Positions 18,488 to 28,400 of a DNA stretch of 39,756 bases are shown here, one piece after another. The DNA is from an uncultured bacterium (GTDB lineage: Bacteria > UBP6 > UBA1177): positions 1 to 39,756 of the forward strand of contig CAMZDX010000006.1 in assembly GCA_947305505.1 (NCBI GenBank), written 5' to 3'. A program made the translations under genes and the position numbers. The stretch's first letter is position 1, and every line of letters begins with the position of its first letter. Below the pieces are notes generated by a model that worked only from the letters and a program-made list of their open reading frames with translations, was not told the DNA's origin and did no database searches.

Positions 18488-20422
18488 ATGAAAATAAAAA
18501 GTTTCTCAAATCAATTGTTTCTTTTACTTTTTCTTCCGCTTTTTACCGGCTGCGAACATACAAAATACATCGATTCAGCCGAATATATATATGAAACCGA
18601 ACCGAACGAGGCCACCTATCAGGCTTTCGAAATTTCTGAAGGAAACATTTATGCCGCAGAAATTGCAAAACCTGCAGGAAATTCAGCAGACACCGATCTT
18701 TTCAAAATCTGGCTTCCGTCTGGAACACTTGTTACTTTTGAATTTGAAAGCAGAGAAAAAAATTTTGAGCCGTACATCGGTCACACCGACAATCTCGGGA
18801 ACTACTCTTTCGCTGTTTTCAGCCTTCCCGGAAAGCGTCAGGCTACTTTCGTAACGACTGCCGACGGCTGGCAGTATTTTGAAATCGGAGACAAAAGAAA
18901 CACCGGCGAAGAAAAGAAAGTCGGCGGCTTCAAATACTATTTTAGAGTGATTTCAAGCCACATATGTGACGTTGACAATTACGAAAAAATCAAATTAAAT
19001 TCAACAGTTGAAAGAGTTTTCTCACAATCCGGCAAACACATCGACATCCTTGAACCTGTTTTTGAAAAAAGCGCGGTTTACCAGATAAATGTCGACACGA
19101 AAAATATGAAAAGCGACAAATTTTCTTTTGTCATGAACTGCGGAAGCCGCGAAATCGTTGCGGGAAACGATGATGAAGACTACTACGGCAATAAAATCGA
19201 TCCTCTCATCTATTCACGGCTTGAAGGAAATCTGCGGCATCTTCTGGTTACTGCCAGAATGCTGCTTGATCTGGACGAAGCGGAGGATGAAATTTTCAAT
19301 GTCTCGTTCACGCAGCAGCCGGGATCAACGGAACTTGAACCTAACGACACCTTCAACTATGCCAACACTGTTGATTCGACCAAGATTTCAGGATATTTGG
19401 ACAAGGAAAAGAAAAATATTCTTGGCGAAGAAAGCGACGATGAAGACTGGTTCAGATTCAAAGTTGAAAAAGGTGACATTATTTCCGTAAAAATCACTCC
19501 TGAAAATCCTAATCCTTTTATCGCAGAAATCTGGGGTTCTTCCTACAACATAACGGGAAGCGGCCTTATCGAGTTGCGCGGAAGCATGCTCAGCGGCTTT
19601 GAAACGCACAACATCAACATGCTCGCCCCTTTCAACGGAGATATTTACTTAGACCTTTTGGGAAGCGACGTTCCCTACTCTCTTGAAATCAGCAGAGAGA
19701 GCGAGATCGAAACTTTAGATTCCTCTCTTGGAGGCATTGAAACGGAACTTCCCGACTGCGGCTGGAAATTTTACAAATGGAGTTTTGACGAAAACAGCAA
19801 TCTTGCCGAAATCACCCTTTCAATTCCTGAAAATCTTGCCGGACTTTACATTTTCGGCAGTGACTATCTGCCTTACGCAATGCCCGAACCTGCCGGAACG
19901 ACCCGCTTTTTCGTGAGAAAATATGAAAAAACCGGAAATCTGATTTTCGGGATTTTCATAGGGACCTGCGAACAGAACTCCGGTGAAAAACTCACTCTTT
20001 CCGTCACGGAAACAACGTCCGGACCAGAAAAATGGAGTCACGGAACAGACAAAACGCCTGTAAAAATACAGACTGACGGAGCTTATCAGGGATATTTCGA
20101 CACGAACAGCAGTTTTTATGAAAACTTTTTTGAATTTACTGCTGAAAAAGACGGCACTGCCTACATTATGACTTCCCCAGACCGCGGATCGACCGCTTTC
20201 GACATCGATACGGTTATGACTTTGATGCGCGGAGAAGAAACCATTGTATCTTCCGACGACATGATCCCCTCTCTCCACTTCAACAAATACAGTTTCATTG
20301 CTCAAAAAGTGAAAGCCGGAGAGACATACACCTTAAAAATCACGCCGTTCATGAGCGAAAGTTCCAATATTTCGGCAATGAATCTCAAAGGTTATTATAT
20401 TCTTGACTTATATTTGAAGTAA
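18488..20422 (+). CDS. Lipoprotein with PPC-like beta-sandwich domains
   Basis: The 644-residue protein starts with a signal peptide ending FTGC (lipidated Cys22). It contains at least two units like the bacterial pre-peptidase C-terminal (PPC) domain, recognisable by TEPNEATYQAF near residue 36 and LEPNDTFNYANTV near 283. Each is followed by a D-x-D-x-F/W-x-F strand (DTDLFKIWLP, DEDWFRFKVEKGD). Two further beta regions at about 415-510 and 520-640 look similar but weaker (YENFFEFTAEKDGTAY). No peptidase domain is attached, so the PPC-like units probably serve in binding or surface attachment. The ATG lies 41 bp after the EGF-like gene on the same strand. The SD is only GAAGA-like. Confidence 0.82.
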   Translation: MKIKSFSNQLFLLLFLPLFTGCEHTKYIDSAEYIYETEPNEATYQAFEISEGNIYAAEIAKPAGNSADTDLFKIWLPSGTLVTFEFESREKNFEPYIGHTDNLGNYSFAVFSLPGKRQATFVTTADGWQYFEIGDKRNTGEEKKVGGFKYYFRVISSHICDVDNYEKIKLNSTVERVFSQSGKHIDILEPVFEKSAVYQINVDTKNMKSDKFSFVMNCGSREIVAGNDDEDYYGNKIDPLIYSRLEGNLRHLLVTARMLLDLDEAEDEIFNVSFTQQPGSTELEPNDTFNYANTVDSTKISGYLDKEKKNILGEESDDEDWFRFKVEKGDIISVKITPENPNPFIAEIWGSSYNITGSGLIELRGSMLSGFETHNINMLAPFNGDIYLDLLGSDVPYSLEISRESEIETLDSSLGGIETELPDCGWKFYKWSFDENSNLAEITLSIPENLAGLYIFGSDYLPYAMPEPAGTTRFFVRKYEKTGNLIFGIFIGTCEQNSGEKLTLSVTETTSGPEKWSHGTDKTPVKIQTDGAYQGYFDTNSSFYENFFEFTAEKDGTAYIMTSPDRGSTAFDIDTVMTLMRGEETIVSSDDMIPSLHFNKYSFIAQKVKAGETYTLKITPFMSESSNISAMNLKGYYILDLYLK

Positions 20423-20468
20423 TAATATGTTCGCGCAACGTTGTTTTTTTACTTTTTCAGGAGGAATT

Positions 20469-21467
20469 ATGAAAAAATTGATGCTTTGCTTGCTTGCAGC
20501 ACTGATGTTCGTAAGCTGCGGCGAAAAATCGAAATCTCTTCAGGATCAGGTCGATTCTTTCATTCAGAGCTACCTTTATGCTGTCCGCGACGCTTCCGAC
20601 GGCAAACAGGGAACTTTGCAGGACATTTACGACAACTGGCTTTCAACCGAAATGAAAAAAGTCGTAACATTCGAAGATTTCAAAGACTTCGCGACAACGA
20701 CATACAAAGGCAAAATCGGTACCGAAATCAGAACTTCGCGTGCAAATATCGTTATCGACGCAGAAACCAAGGCTTTCATCGAAGCAACCGGTCAGACGGC
20801 TAACATGGGCCGTATGGCGGGCGTTATGAACGAAGACGCATCACTTATTTTCACCGTCAGAATCGTAAAGGAAGGCGAAGCTTTCAAAGTCGAGCTCCAG
20901 ACGCTTATGGCTGAAATCACCGAGCGCAACAACGAACAGGCAAGACTTGCAAACCTTCTTAAAAACTACAAAGGGCTCATCAAAATCGATGACATCACCG
21001 GCAAAAAGATTCCAGGACGTCCCGGTTTTGCAGAACTTACCGGAACTATCCTCAACGGCAGCAGCGACCTTGACATGATCAGAGTCGGCATCAGAGTCCG
21101 TTTCAAAGACAAAAACGGCGATGTAATCTATGCAGAGAACTTCCTTCCTGTCACCGATATGAGATACGAAGGTCTCAGAACTTCCCTTCTTCCGAACTCG
21201 GTAAAAGTTTTCAAATCGGTCGTAAAGGACATTCCCGAAGAGTGGGATCCCGATCAGCCGCTTTCCTTCAACTTCTACCTTATCGACGGCGTTCACATCA
21301 CTCCGCAGGAACTCGTTGCAGAAAACAAAGAGAGAGACAGACTTAAAAAGCTCATCGAAGACACCAAAAAGGCTGACGAAGAGGCAAGAAAACAGCTCAA
21401 AGAGATCTGGGAAAGAGAAAAAGCTCTCAAAGACAAGATCAAAGAACTCCAGAATCAGGGCGAATAG
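20469..21467 (+). CDS. Predicted lipoprotein with C-terminal coiled coil
   Basis: Unrecognised 332-residue lipoprotein. The signal peptide ends FVSC, lipidated at Cys17. Residues about 25-160 look like a mixed alpha/beta domain. A second beta domain at about 180-275 (GFAELTGTILNGSSDLDMIR region) resembles FxLyD-type accessory domains, though I cannot assign it. The last 50 residues form a highly charged helix rich in Lys, Glu and Arg, probably a coiled coil. The ORF track starts at 20427, but ATG 20469 has a perfect GGAGGAATT ahead of it and begins the signal peptide. It is the third lipoprotein in a row downstream of lepA. Confidence 0.82.
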   Translation: MKKLMLCLLAALMFVSCGEKSKSLQDQVDSFIQSYLYAVRDASDGKQGTLQDIYDNWLSTEMKKVVTFEDFKDFATTTYKGKIGTEIRTSRANIVIDAETKAFIEATGQTANMGRMAGVMNEDASLIFTVRIVKEGEAFKVELQTLMAEITERNNEQARLANLLKNYKGLIKIDDITGKKIPGRPGFAELTGTILNGSSDLDMIRVGIRVRFKDKNGDVIYAENFLPVTDMRYEGLRTSLLPNSVKVFKSVVKDIPEEWDPDQPLSFNFYLIDGVHITPQELVAENKERDRLKKLIEDTKKADEEARKQLKEIWEREKALKDKIKELQNQGE

Positions 21468-21490
21468 TTAAAGAAAACGGAGATTTTTTC

Positions 21491-21847
21491 GTGAAAATGA
21501 ATTTTTTTCTTGACTTTAAAAAAAATTTTGGCTATAAAGCCGCCGTTTTGATCGTCCTTTCACTTTTGAGTTTTGGGATTTTTGCAAAAGACTTGTTTTT
21601 AGCCTACCTTCCGGCTCAGGCAACTAAGACCGGAGACAACAAGTATCAGCTCATGAAAGACTTCGATACTTCGGTAAAACAGGTTCAGGCGCTTTTCGTG
21701 GGAGACAGTTCGGTTAAAGACGAACTGCTCACCAATGAAGAGAATTATCGGGTTCATGTTTTCTACAACCTGAAGCAGTCTGCACCGTGGCACAAAATCT
21801 ATGTCATCGGTTGGGATGACAAGGTCTTTGCAAGAATCTTCAAATAA
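21491..21847 (+). CDS. Small membrane-anchored or secreted protein of unknown function
   Basis: Unrecognised 118-residue protein. One hydrophobic segment at about residues 17-33 is either a signal peptide (ends near FAKD) or an N-terminal anchor. The remainder is soluble, with a possible alpha/beta fold. GGAG lies 8 nt before GTG 21491, so I favour the GTG over the in-frame ATG at 21497. The gene ends only 10 nt before tRNA-Gln and has no visible terminator, so the two tRNAs appear to be read from the same transcript. Confidence 0.7.
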   Translation: MKMNFFLDFKKNFGYKAAVLIVLSLLSFGIFAKDLFLAYLPAQATKTGDNKYQLMKDFDTSVKQVQALFVGDSSVKDELLTNEENYRVHVFYNLKQSAPWHKIYVIGWDDKVFARIFK

Positions 21848-21857
21848 AGCATGAGGT

Positions 21858-21931
21858 TCCCGGATCGTCCAATGGCAGGACTACGGATTCTGGCTCCGTC
21901 AATCAAGGTTCGAATCCTTGTTCGGGATCCA
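21858..21931 (+). tRNA. tRNA-Gln (anticodon CTG)
   Basis: Complete cloverleaf. Acceptor TCCCGGA pairs with TTCGGGA, the anticodon stem is ACGGA/TCCGT with loop TTCTGGC, and the T-arm is CAAGG/CCTTG. The CCA end is encoded. Position 34 is C, so it reads CAG and is a second isoacceptor rather than the essential TTG tRNA. Confidence 0.93.
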
Positions 21932-21945
21932 CTTATTCATGCAAT

Positions 21946-22020
21946 GACCCCTTCGTCTAGCGGTTAGGACGGCGGCCTCTCACGCCGCTAACAGCGGTTC
22001 GAATCCGCTAGGGGTCGCCA
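21946..22020 (+). tRNA. tRNA-Glu (anticodon CTC)
   Basis: Complete cloverleaf with acceptor GACCCCT/AGGGGTC, anticodon stem GCGGC/GCCGC, loop CTCTCAC, T-arm AGCGG/CCGCT and an encoded CCA. It reads GAG. It lies 14 nt after tRNA-Gln and is clearly in tandem with it. Confidence 0.93.
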
Positions 22021-22401
22021 GAGATTTCGAGAGGCTTCCCTTTTTATTTCCCCACATTTTTTCAATTCAAGTTTTAGATTAAGGCTTGAATTTTTTGTAT
22101 CAAACTATCCTGTTTACAAAAATCTTGCAATTTCGCAGACAACATTTAAAACAACGTGTTTCTTGCTTAAAAACTTACTTGTTTTTATTTTTGTAACGAG
22201 ATGACAGTCGGTAAACAAATAACAAACAAACAAAACGCTTTCAGTTTAATACCACCGGAAAACTTGGATTTTTCAAGAAAATTATTAATAAAATCAGTAT
22301 ATTACCAGGCTTTAGCGCCGCAAATCTGCCAGGACTCAGTAATCACGGTATTACTAAATCCCGAAGCGGCACAAAAAGAAAAGAGAAATAGGGAGGGAAT
22401 C
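22021..22401 (+). other. 381-bp AT-rich intergenic stretch before the giant lipoprotein
   Basis: No gene is supported here. The in-frame extension of the downstream ORF to ATG 22201 lacks an SD and a signal sequence. I see no clear terminator after tRNA-Glu and no promoter with both boxes. The only clear element is GGGAGGG just before ATG 22402. Confidence 0.5.
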
Positions 22402-25400
22402 ATGAGGAAGTTGTTTTCATTTTTTGCAGTGTTGACCGTTCTTCTTTTTATGCTTGCCTGCGGCGGCGGCGGCAAGGGTAAAGAAACAATTGAAACCGAC
22501 GAAGACACGACCGATGTCGAAATATCGGACAACGATTCCGACGGTGCCGAAATATCGGATTCTGATGATGATTCAGACGATATCGAAATATCGGATGAAG
22601 ATTCCGACAATCCCGAGGCGACCGAAAACCACCAGTTTTCCGGTGCATATCAGGTTGAAAGCAGCGTTTCGGGTGTTTCAGTTGCAATTGTCGAGTGCGG
22701 TAAAACTATAGAATTGGCTTCCGGCAAAACTGATGCAAGCGGAAAATTCTCGTTCAACGCCGACATTTCGGCAGATAAGACTTACTGCATCACGGCAAAC
22801 GGTTTTGCAAGCTGCTTCAAAGGCCTTAGCGACCACGTTGCAAATATTTCCGAAATCACGACTGCGGCTTATCTTGTTGACAAAACCTGTGAAAATATCC
22901 GCAAAAGCGAAACGAGAGTAAGAAATTACGCAAAACTCGGAACCGGAAAATGGCTCGGAGAGCTTGATTATTCCAGGCTTTCAGGCATAAAAACAGGACT
23001 TAAGCTTCTCTCTTCCTTCCTCAACACGACTGATCCAAAAACTCTTTCCGAAAAAATTGCCGATGACGTTCAGAAAACCGAAGGATATGACTTCGAAAAG
23101 TTTTTCAACGGCTTCAAAATTTCGTCCGACAAAAAAGAAGTTGTCATAAATACGGCAAATCCCGAGAGCAACGAAGTTTCCCTCAATATCGAGGGCGGAA
23201 GCGACGTTGTTGCCGAAGGTTTCAAAATCGTCTGGACTGCGCTGAATAAAACTGCTGAAGCTGCTACGCACAAAATCAAAAGCACGGAGCCCGGCGAATA
23301 CACTGTCAGGTCTAAACTCGTTGACGACGGCGGCGACCCGATAATGATTTCCGAAGATTCCTCCACTATCCTTTTCCTTCTTGAAAAAATCAGCGGAACA
23401 ATCGATGTCAGCGACATGAGCAAACATATTTCGCACTACATCGATAACGGAATTTACGCAGTCATTCCGAAAAATACCGTCATCACAAAGGACGGAAACA
23501 AAGTGAACACCCTCACCTACACGATCATGATGACAGGCGACGGCTCGCAGATTTCAAGAATAGACTTCGGGCCGGAGGGAACCACTTTCACGGGAGACGC
23601 ACTCTATTTCGTCTATGAACTGGGAACAGTTTTCGGCGGCGATCCCATCATGCTTTCCGCTACAAGGTCGAACAGTGACGATACAAGCGATGTCATGCAG
23701 TCTGCGGGCGGCGACCCGATCATGCTTGAAGCGGGCGGAGATCCGATAATGTTCTCGGCGGGAGGCGATCCCATCATGCAGATTGCACGTTCTGCGGGCG
23801 GCGATCCCATCATGCAGTCTGCCGGCGGAGACCCGATTATGAACGCAGCGGGCGGAGATCCCATCATGAATGCGGCCGGCGGAGATCCTATTATGACGAG
23901 TGCGGCCGGAGATCCCATCATGTCGACTGCTGCGGGCGATCCTATCATGCTCGGAACAAGTTCAAGCGTCATGGTTGCAAAGACTAATCACTTCTCCGGA
24001 TTCCAGCTCAATTCGACTTCACTTCCTGTTTCTGCGGCCGATCTGATTTCGAAATGGTGCGGAGACTACTATTATCAGAACTATTCTCCGGTCGAGTTCA
24101 TCAGACGCGGTATTGAAAAATTCAAACCTGCCGGCGACGATAAAACTGATCTTCTGAATTATTTCCAATGCCCCGCTTCCGGAGAGACACCTCTTTACGA
24201 GCTTGAAAGCGATCTTTACGAGCTTTTCAACAAGCCTCTCGGTTATCAGCGCAACATCAACCTTATTGAAAACCTCTACTATGTTTCGGAATTTTATAAC
24301 CGTATGCTTGCAAAGAAAGAAAACGGTGACGCTGTTGCGGCGGTCAAAAACGGTCTTGAATTAAGGTCTGCAATCGCGACCCTATTTACTTCTACCGATG
24401 CTTTCAACAGAAGCTCTACTCTGACAGGACTTTTTGATTCTTCGGATATTCCTCTGACTTACAGCGGCGTAACTCCCGCCGACTATTCAGCTGATGCGTT
24501 GTCTGCTCTAACCGGTCTTTCCGAATTGAACGACAAATATGCCGCGACGAAAAAAGAGGTCATGATTTTTGCAAACTACGTAATGACTTCTTCCAAAGGA
24601 CCTGATTTCAGCAGCGTTTCATCTGCTTTAACTCCAGACCAGTTCGTCTGTGCATGGTTCAACGGCACTGCCGCAGGCTGCAACAAAGTCTACACATTGA
24701 ATGAAAACGGCCGTGTCGCACTTAACGGTACTGCTGTTTCGCTTGCAGATGCGGAACAGATTTTCGCGAAATTCTTCATGCCGATGAACAGCAGACTTTC
24801 CGATGAAGAAAAACTAAATCTTTTCAGAACATACTACCTTGTTCTCAGATATGTCGGAACTATTTTCGGCAACAGTTCAAAAATTCAGGAACTCAACGAC
24901 AGGCTGCTTGAAACGGCTTACCTCGTTTTTGACGGCATCAACAAAAACAAAAATGCAGTCAGCATCGTCGACACTTTCGATGCTTCGGCTCACACGGTTT
25001 CTGTTCTTGCAGACGGAATCATGGAGACAAGGCCTTATCTCAACAAACTTTCGAACCTTACCGACAAAATTTCGCTCAATGCCGCGACTCCGGCAAATGT
25101 AGAGAAAGTTCTGATAAAAATCGAAGGCTATGCTCACGAAAAGGCTTCAGAAAACGGAGCTGTCTACTATAAACCGACCGGAAGTCTGAAAGAAAAATCT
25201 ATAATTCTCACTCCCGGTGCTCTTACAGCCGGGCTCAAACCGCTCAAAGAGCTCTTAGGTTCGGACAACGTTGACGAGCTCGGAGACATCACCGGAAAGA
25301 TGACTGTCGTCGTCAATTCGAAGATTTCCGGCAAACCCTATTCGACTCAGAAAACTTACGATTTCCTTATCTACAAAGAGAGTGCCGGTGTTGATTCCAA

Positions 25401-28400
25401 ACCCGTTCCTTCGAATATTTCGGTATTCCTTGCAGATTCCGACGGAAACCAGCTTCCTGTCGACAGCAATCCCGGAATCATTCTGAATCCCGGCAACAAA
25501 GTGCTTTATCCGAACGAAAGCGGCCTCATCTATATTCAGAATCTCGCTCCTGCCACCTACACTCTCAATGCTTTTGCAGACGGATACTACACGAAGACGA
25601 GCAGCGTCAATGTTCCCGAAAACTCGAATTTCGGCATTGAAATCAGGCTTGACAAGGAAATCAGCTCTTCTGCCGAAGCGACACTCAAAATCAAAGTCAG
25701 CATCGAAACTCAGAAACATCCGAACACCGTTTATATCCAGATTTACGACGAAGATATGGTTCTTACCGCCAACGAATCAACTGTTTTCGGTGAAAGCGGT
25801 TACGCAGACATAGATATCAGTATCGCTGCCGGAAGATACACGCTTCTTGCCGTCGGCGAAGAGATGTACAACTATATCGAGGATCTGACTGTTTACGAAG
25901 GAAAAAACAACTTAAAAGAGATCACTGTCGTTGCAAAGAACGCTTGCGGAAACGGAATTGTCGATTCTGCTGAAGAGTGCGAACCTTCAGTTTCGGGCTC
26001 AACTCTCGAAGTCAGATGCGGCGACATCTATCCTGCGGCAACAAATCCCGACAAAACCGCGACCTGCAATAAAACAACATGCACTTTCGACAAGTCACAG
26101 TGCGGAAAAGCGTCAGTCTGCGGCGACGGCGTTATCGATAACGGCGAAGGCTGCGACGGCGGCTCTAAAGCATGCTCTGAAATCTCAGGTTTCGGCTCCT
26201 CAAACGGCATGGCTCCGTGCGCTGCGAACTGCTCCGACTGGATCACGAAAGACAACTGTTCAAGAAAGACAGCTTCCTGCGGAACACTTCCCGAAAACGC
26301 CCTCTGGAACGACGGTCTCGGCAAATTCGCGCAAACTTACAACGGCTCGAAATGGATTCCCGAAACTCCTGAACCTGCGGCAAGATACGGTCTGACGCGC
26401 GACGAGTGTGTTTTCTCGTGCAAAAAAGGCTACAAGTGGAATGAAAATACTAGTGAATGTCTTCCCGATCCGCTTTCTCTCGCCAACATCTGCACGGGCG
26501 AGACAAAATGCTTCAACAACACTTCGGCAACAGCTGAATGTCCCGCTTACGGAACACCTTTATTCGGGCAGGATGCACAGTATGCAAAACTCGGCTACTG
26601 CACACCTCACAGCCTTGAAATCTCCGGAGATATCGTTGTTGACAGTTTCACCCACTACGAGTGGCAGAAATCGGCTTCAACAAGCGCAATGAACTGGGCA
26701 GATGCTGATGCTTACTGCGCGGGTTTGAATGACGAAAACACCGGTTCATCGGCAATCTGGAGAATCCCGGCACCGCAGGAACTTCTCACGATAATAGACA
26801 GCGGCAGAATCAATCCGGCACTTGACACGAATTTCTTCACAGCTCAATCAGCTTTCTGGTCGACCGGAGACGCGAAAAATTCCGGAAACGCTTGGAGCGT
26901 TACGGCAGACGGCGCACTTGACAGCGTTGAAGTATCAAAAACAAACTATGTCCTCTGCGTCCGCATAAACGAGCACGACACGGTTTCGGAGCGTTTTGAC
27001 GATACGGCTGACGAAACAGTCAAGGATACAGAAAGCGGACTTATGTGGCTTAAGAACTACACTTCCTCGAAAACGTGGCAGGAAGCCCTTTCCCACTGCG
27101 AAAACAGCATCGCGGGCGGTCATACCGACTGGAGACTTCCGAACAGAAACGAACTCGCATCGTTAGTCGATTACACTGTCAACAGCGGTGTGATGAGCAG
27201 TTTTCCCGGCATCGCGACGAAAGAGTTCTGGACTTCTACAAGTTCGCTCAGCGAGCCTGCAAAAGCATGGCCGGTCGATTTTGACAGTGGAAGAATCATT
27301 GCAGACAGTAAATCCGAAACACATTACGTCCTCTGCGTGAGAAACGATTCCGCATGCTTCGGGGACGACTGCGCCGATCCGTGCAGATTCGACCCGTGCA
27401 GGAACACAGTCAATTCGACAGGCGTCTGCACTGCGGAAGAAGACGGAAACGGCTATTCCTGCGTATGCTACTCAGGTTACGAGTGGAAAGCCGAACTTTC
27501 AAAATGCGTTCTCCATGATGAAATAACCAAAGGCTGCGACATCGACAAACTGCCTGAAAACGCCGTCTGGAACACAGTCGGAACAATCACGCAGTATCCG
27601 GACGGACACGGCAACTGGTATCCCTCAACAGTTCCGGAATACAATGAAACGCCGAGCACATCGGAATGCCGCTTCAAATGCAGAGATCACTATACTTGGG
27701 ATTACGATCTGCTGAAGTGTATGCTTGACAAGAAAATCGCGCAGTGTACCGGAACTCTTCCGGGACACGCAGTCTGGACAGTTTCGCAGATTGTTCAGGA
27801 ATGGAGCCCGAGCGACAGCGCCTGGATGCCGCGAACAACCGATTTAGATTACGGCGAAAATGAAAATGAAAACAAGTGTACATTCCATTGCAAAGAACAT
27901 TACAGTTACAAGAACAATTCATGTGAAGCCGACACGCAATATAAAAACTGCACCGGAAAACCCTCAAACGCTGAATGGAACCCGCCTTCAGGAGGAGCAA
28001 TCACCCAGACTTGGACAGATAATAATGGCTGGCAGCCTCCGCTGACGGCAACTTACAATACAGAGCCGAATTCGAATGAATGCCGTTTCAAATGCGCTGA
28101 CGATTCTTTTTGGAATAGCAGCTCTTCACAATGTATAAATCCGTGTTGGAAAGACCCATGCTCCAAGGTTTCAAATACAAATGGATTATGTCGGCCTTTT
28201 GCATGGGATATATATTATTGTGAATGTAACGATAATTATTTCTGGAACGGATCAGCATACAAGACACCATTCCCGCTCGGAAATATCTGCACAGGTCAGA
28301 AAAAGTGCTACAACAACGCCCAAGAAATCACCTGCCCGTCATCTTCTTCAGCAGGTTGGTACGGTCAAGATCCTCAATATACAAGCAAATGCAAAGCCCG

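Noticed and set aside
22201-22401. 67-residue N-terminal extension of the giant protein
   Set aside because: It would bury the signal peptide inside the protein and lacks an SD. GGGAGGG and the lipobox support ATG 22402.
23637-23950. CRISPR-like array
   Set aside because: The repeats are 18 nt, differ in sequence between copies and lie in frame inside a long ORF.
23613-23972. 119-residue minus-strand ORF with repeated MIGSPPA
   Set aside because: It is the exact antisense image of the GGDPIM repeats, so its periodicity is inherited.
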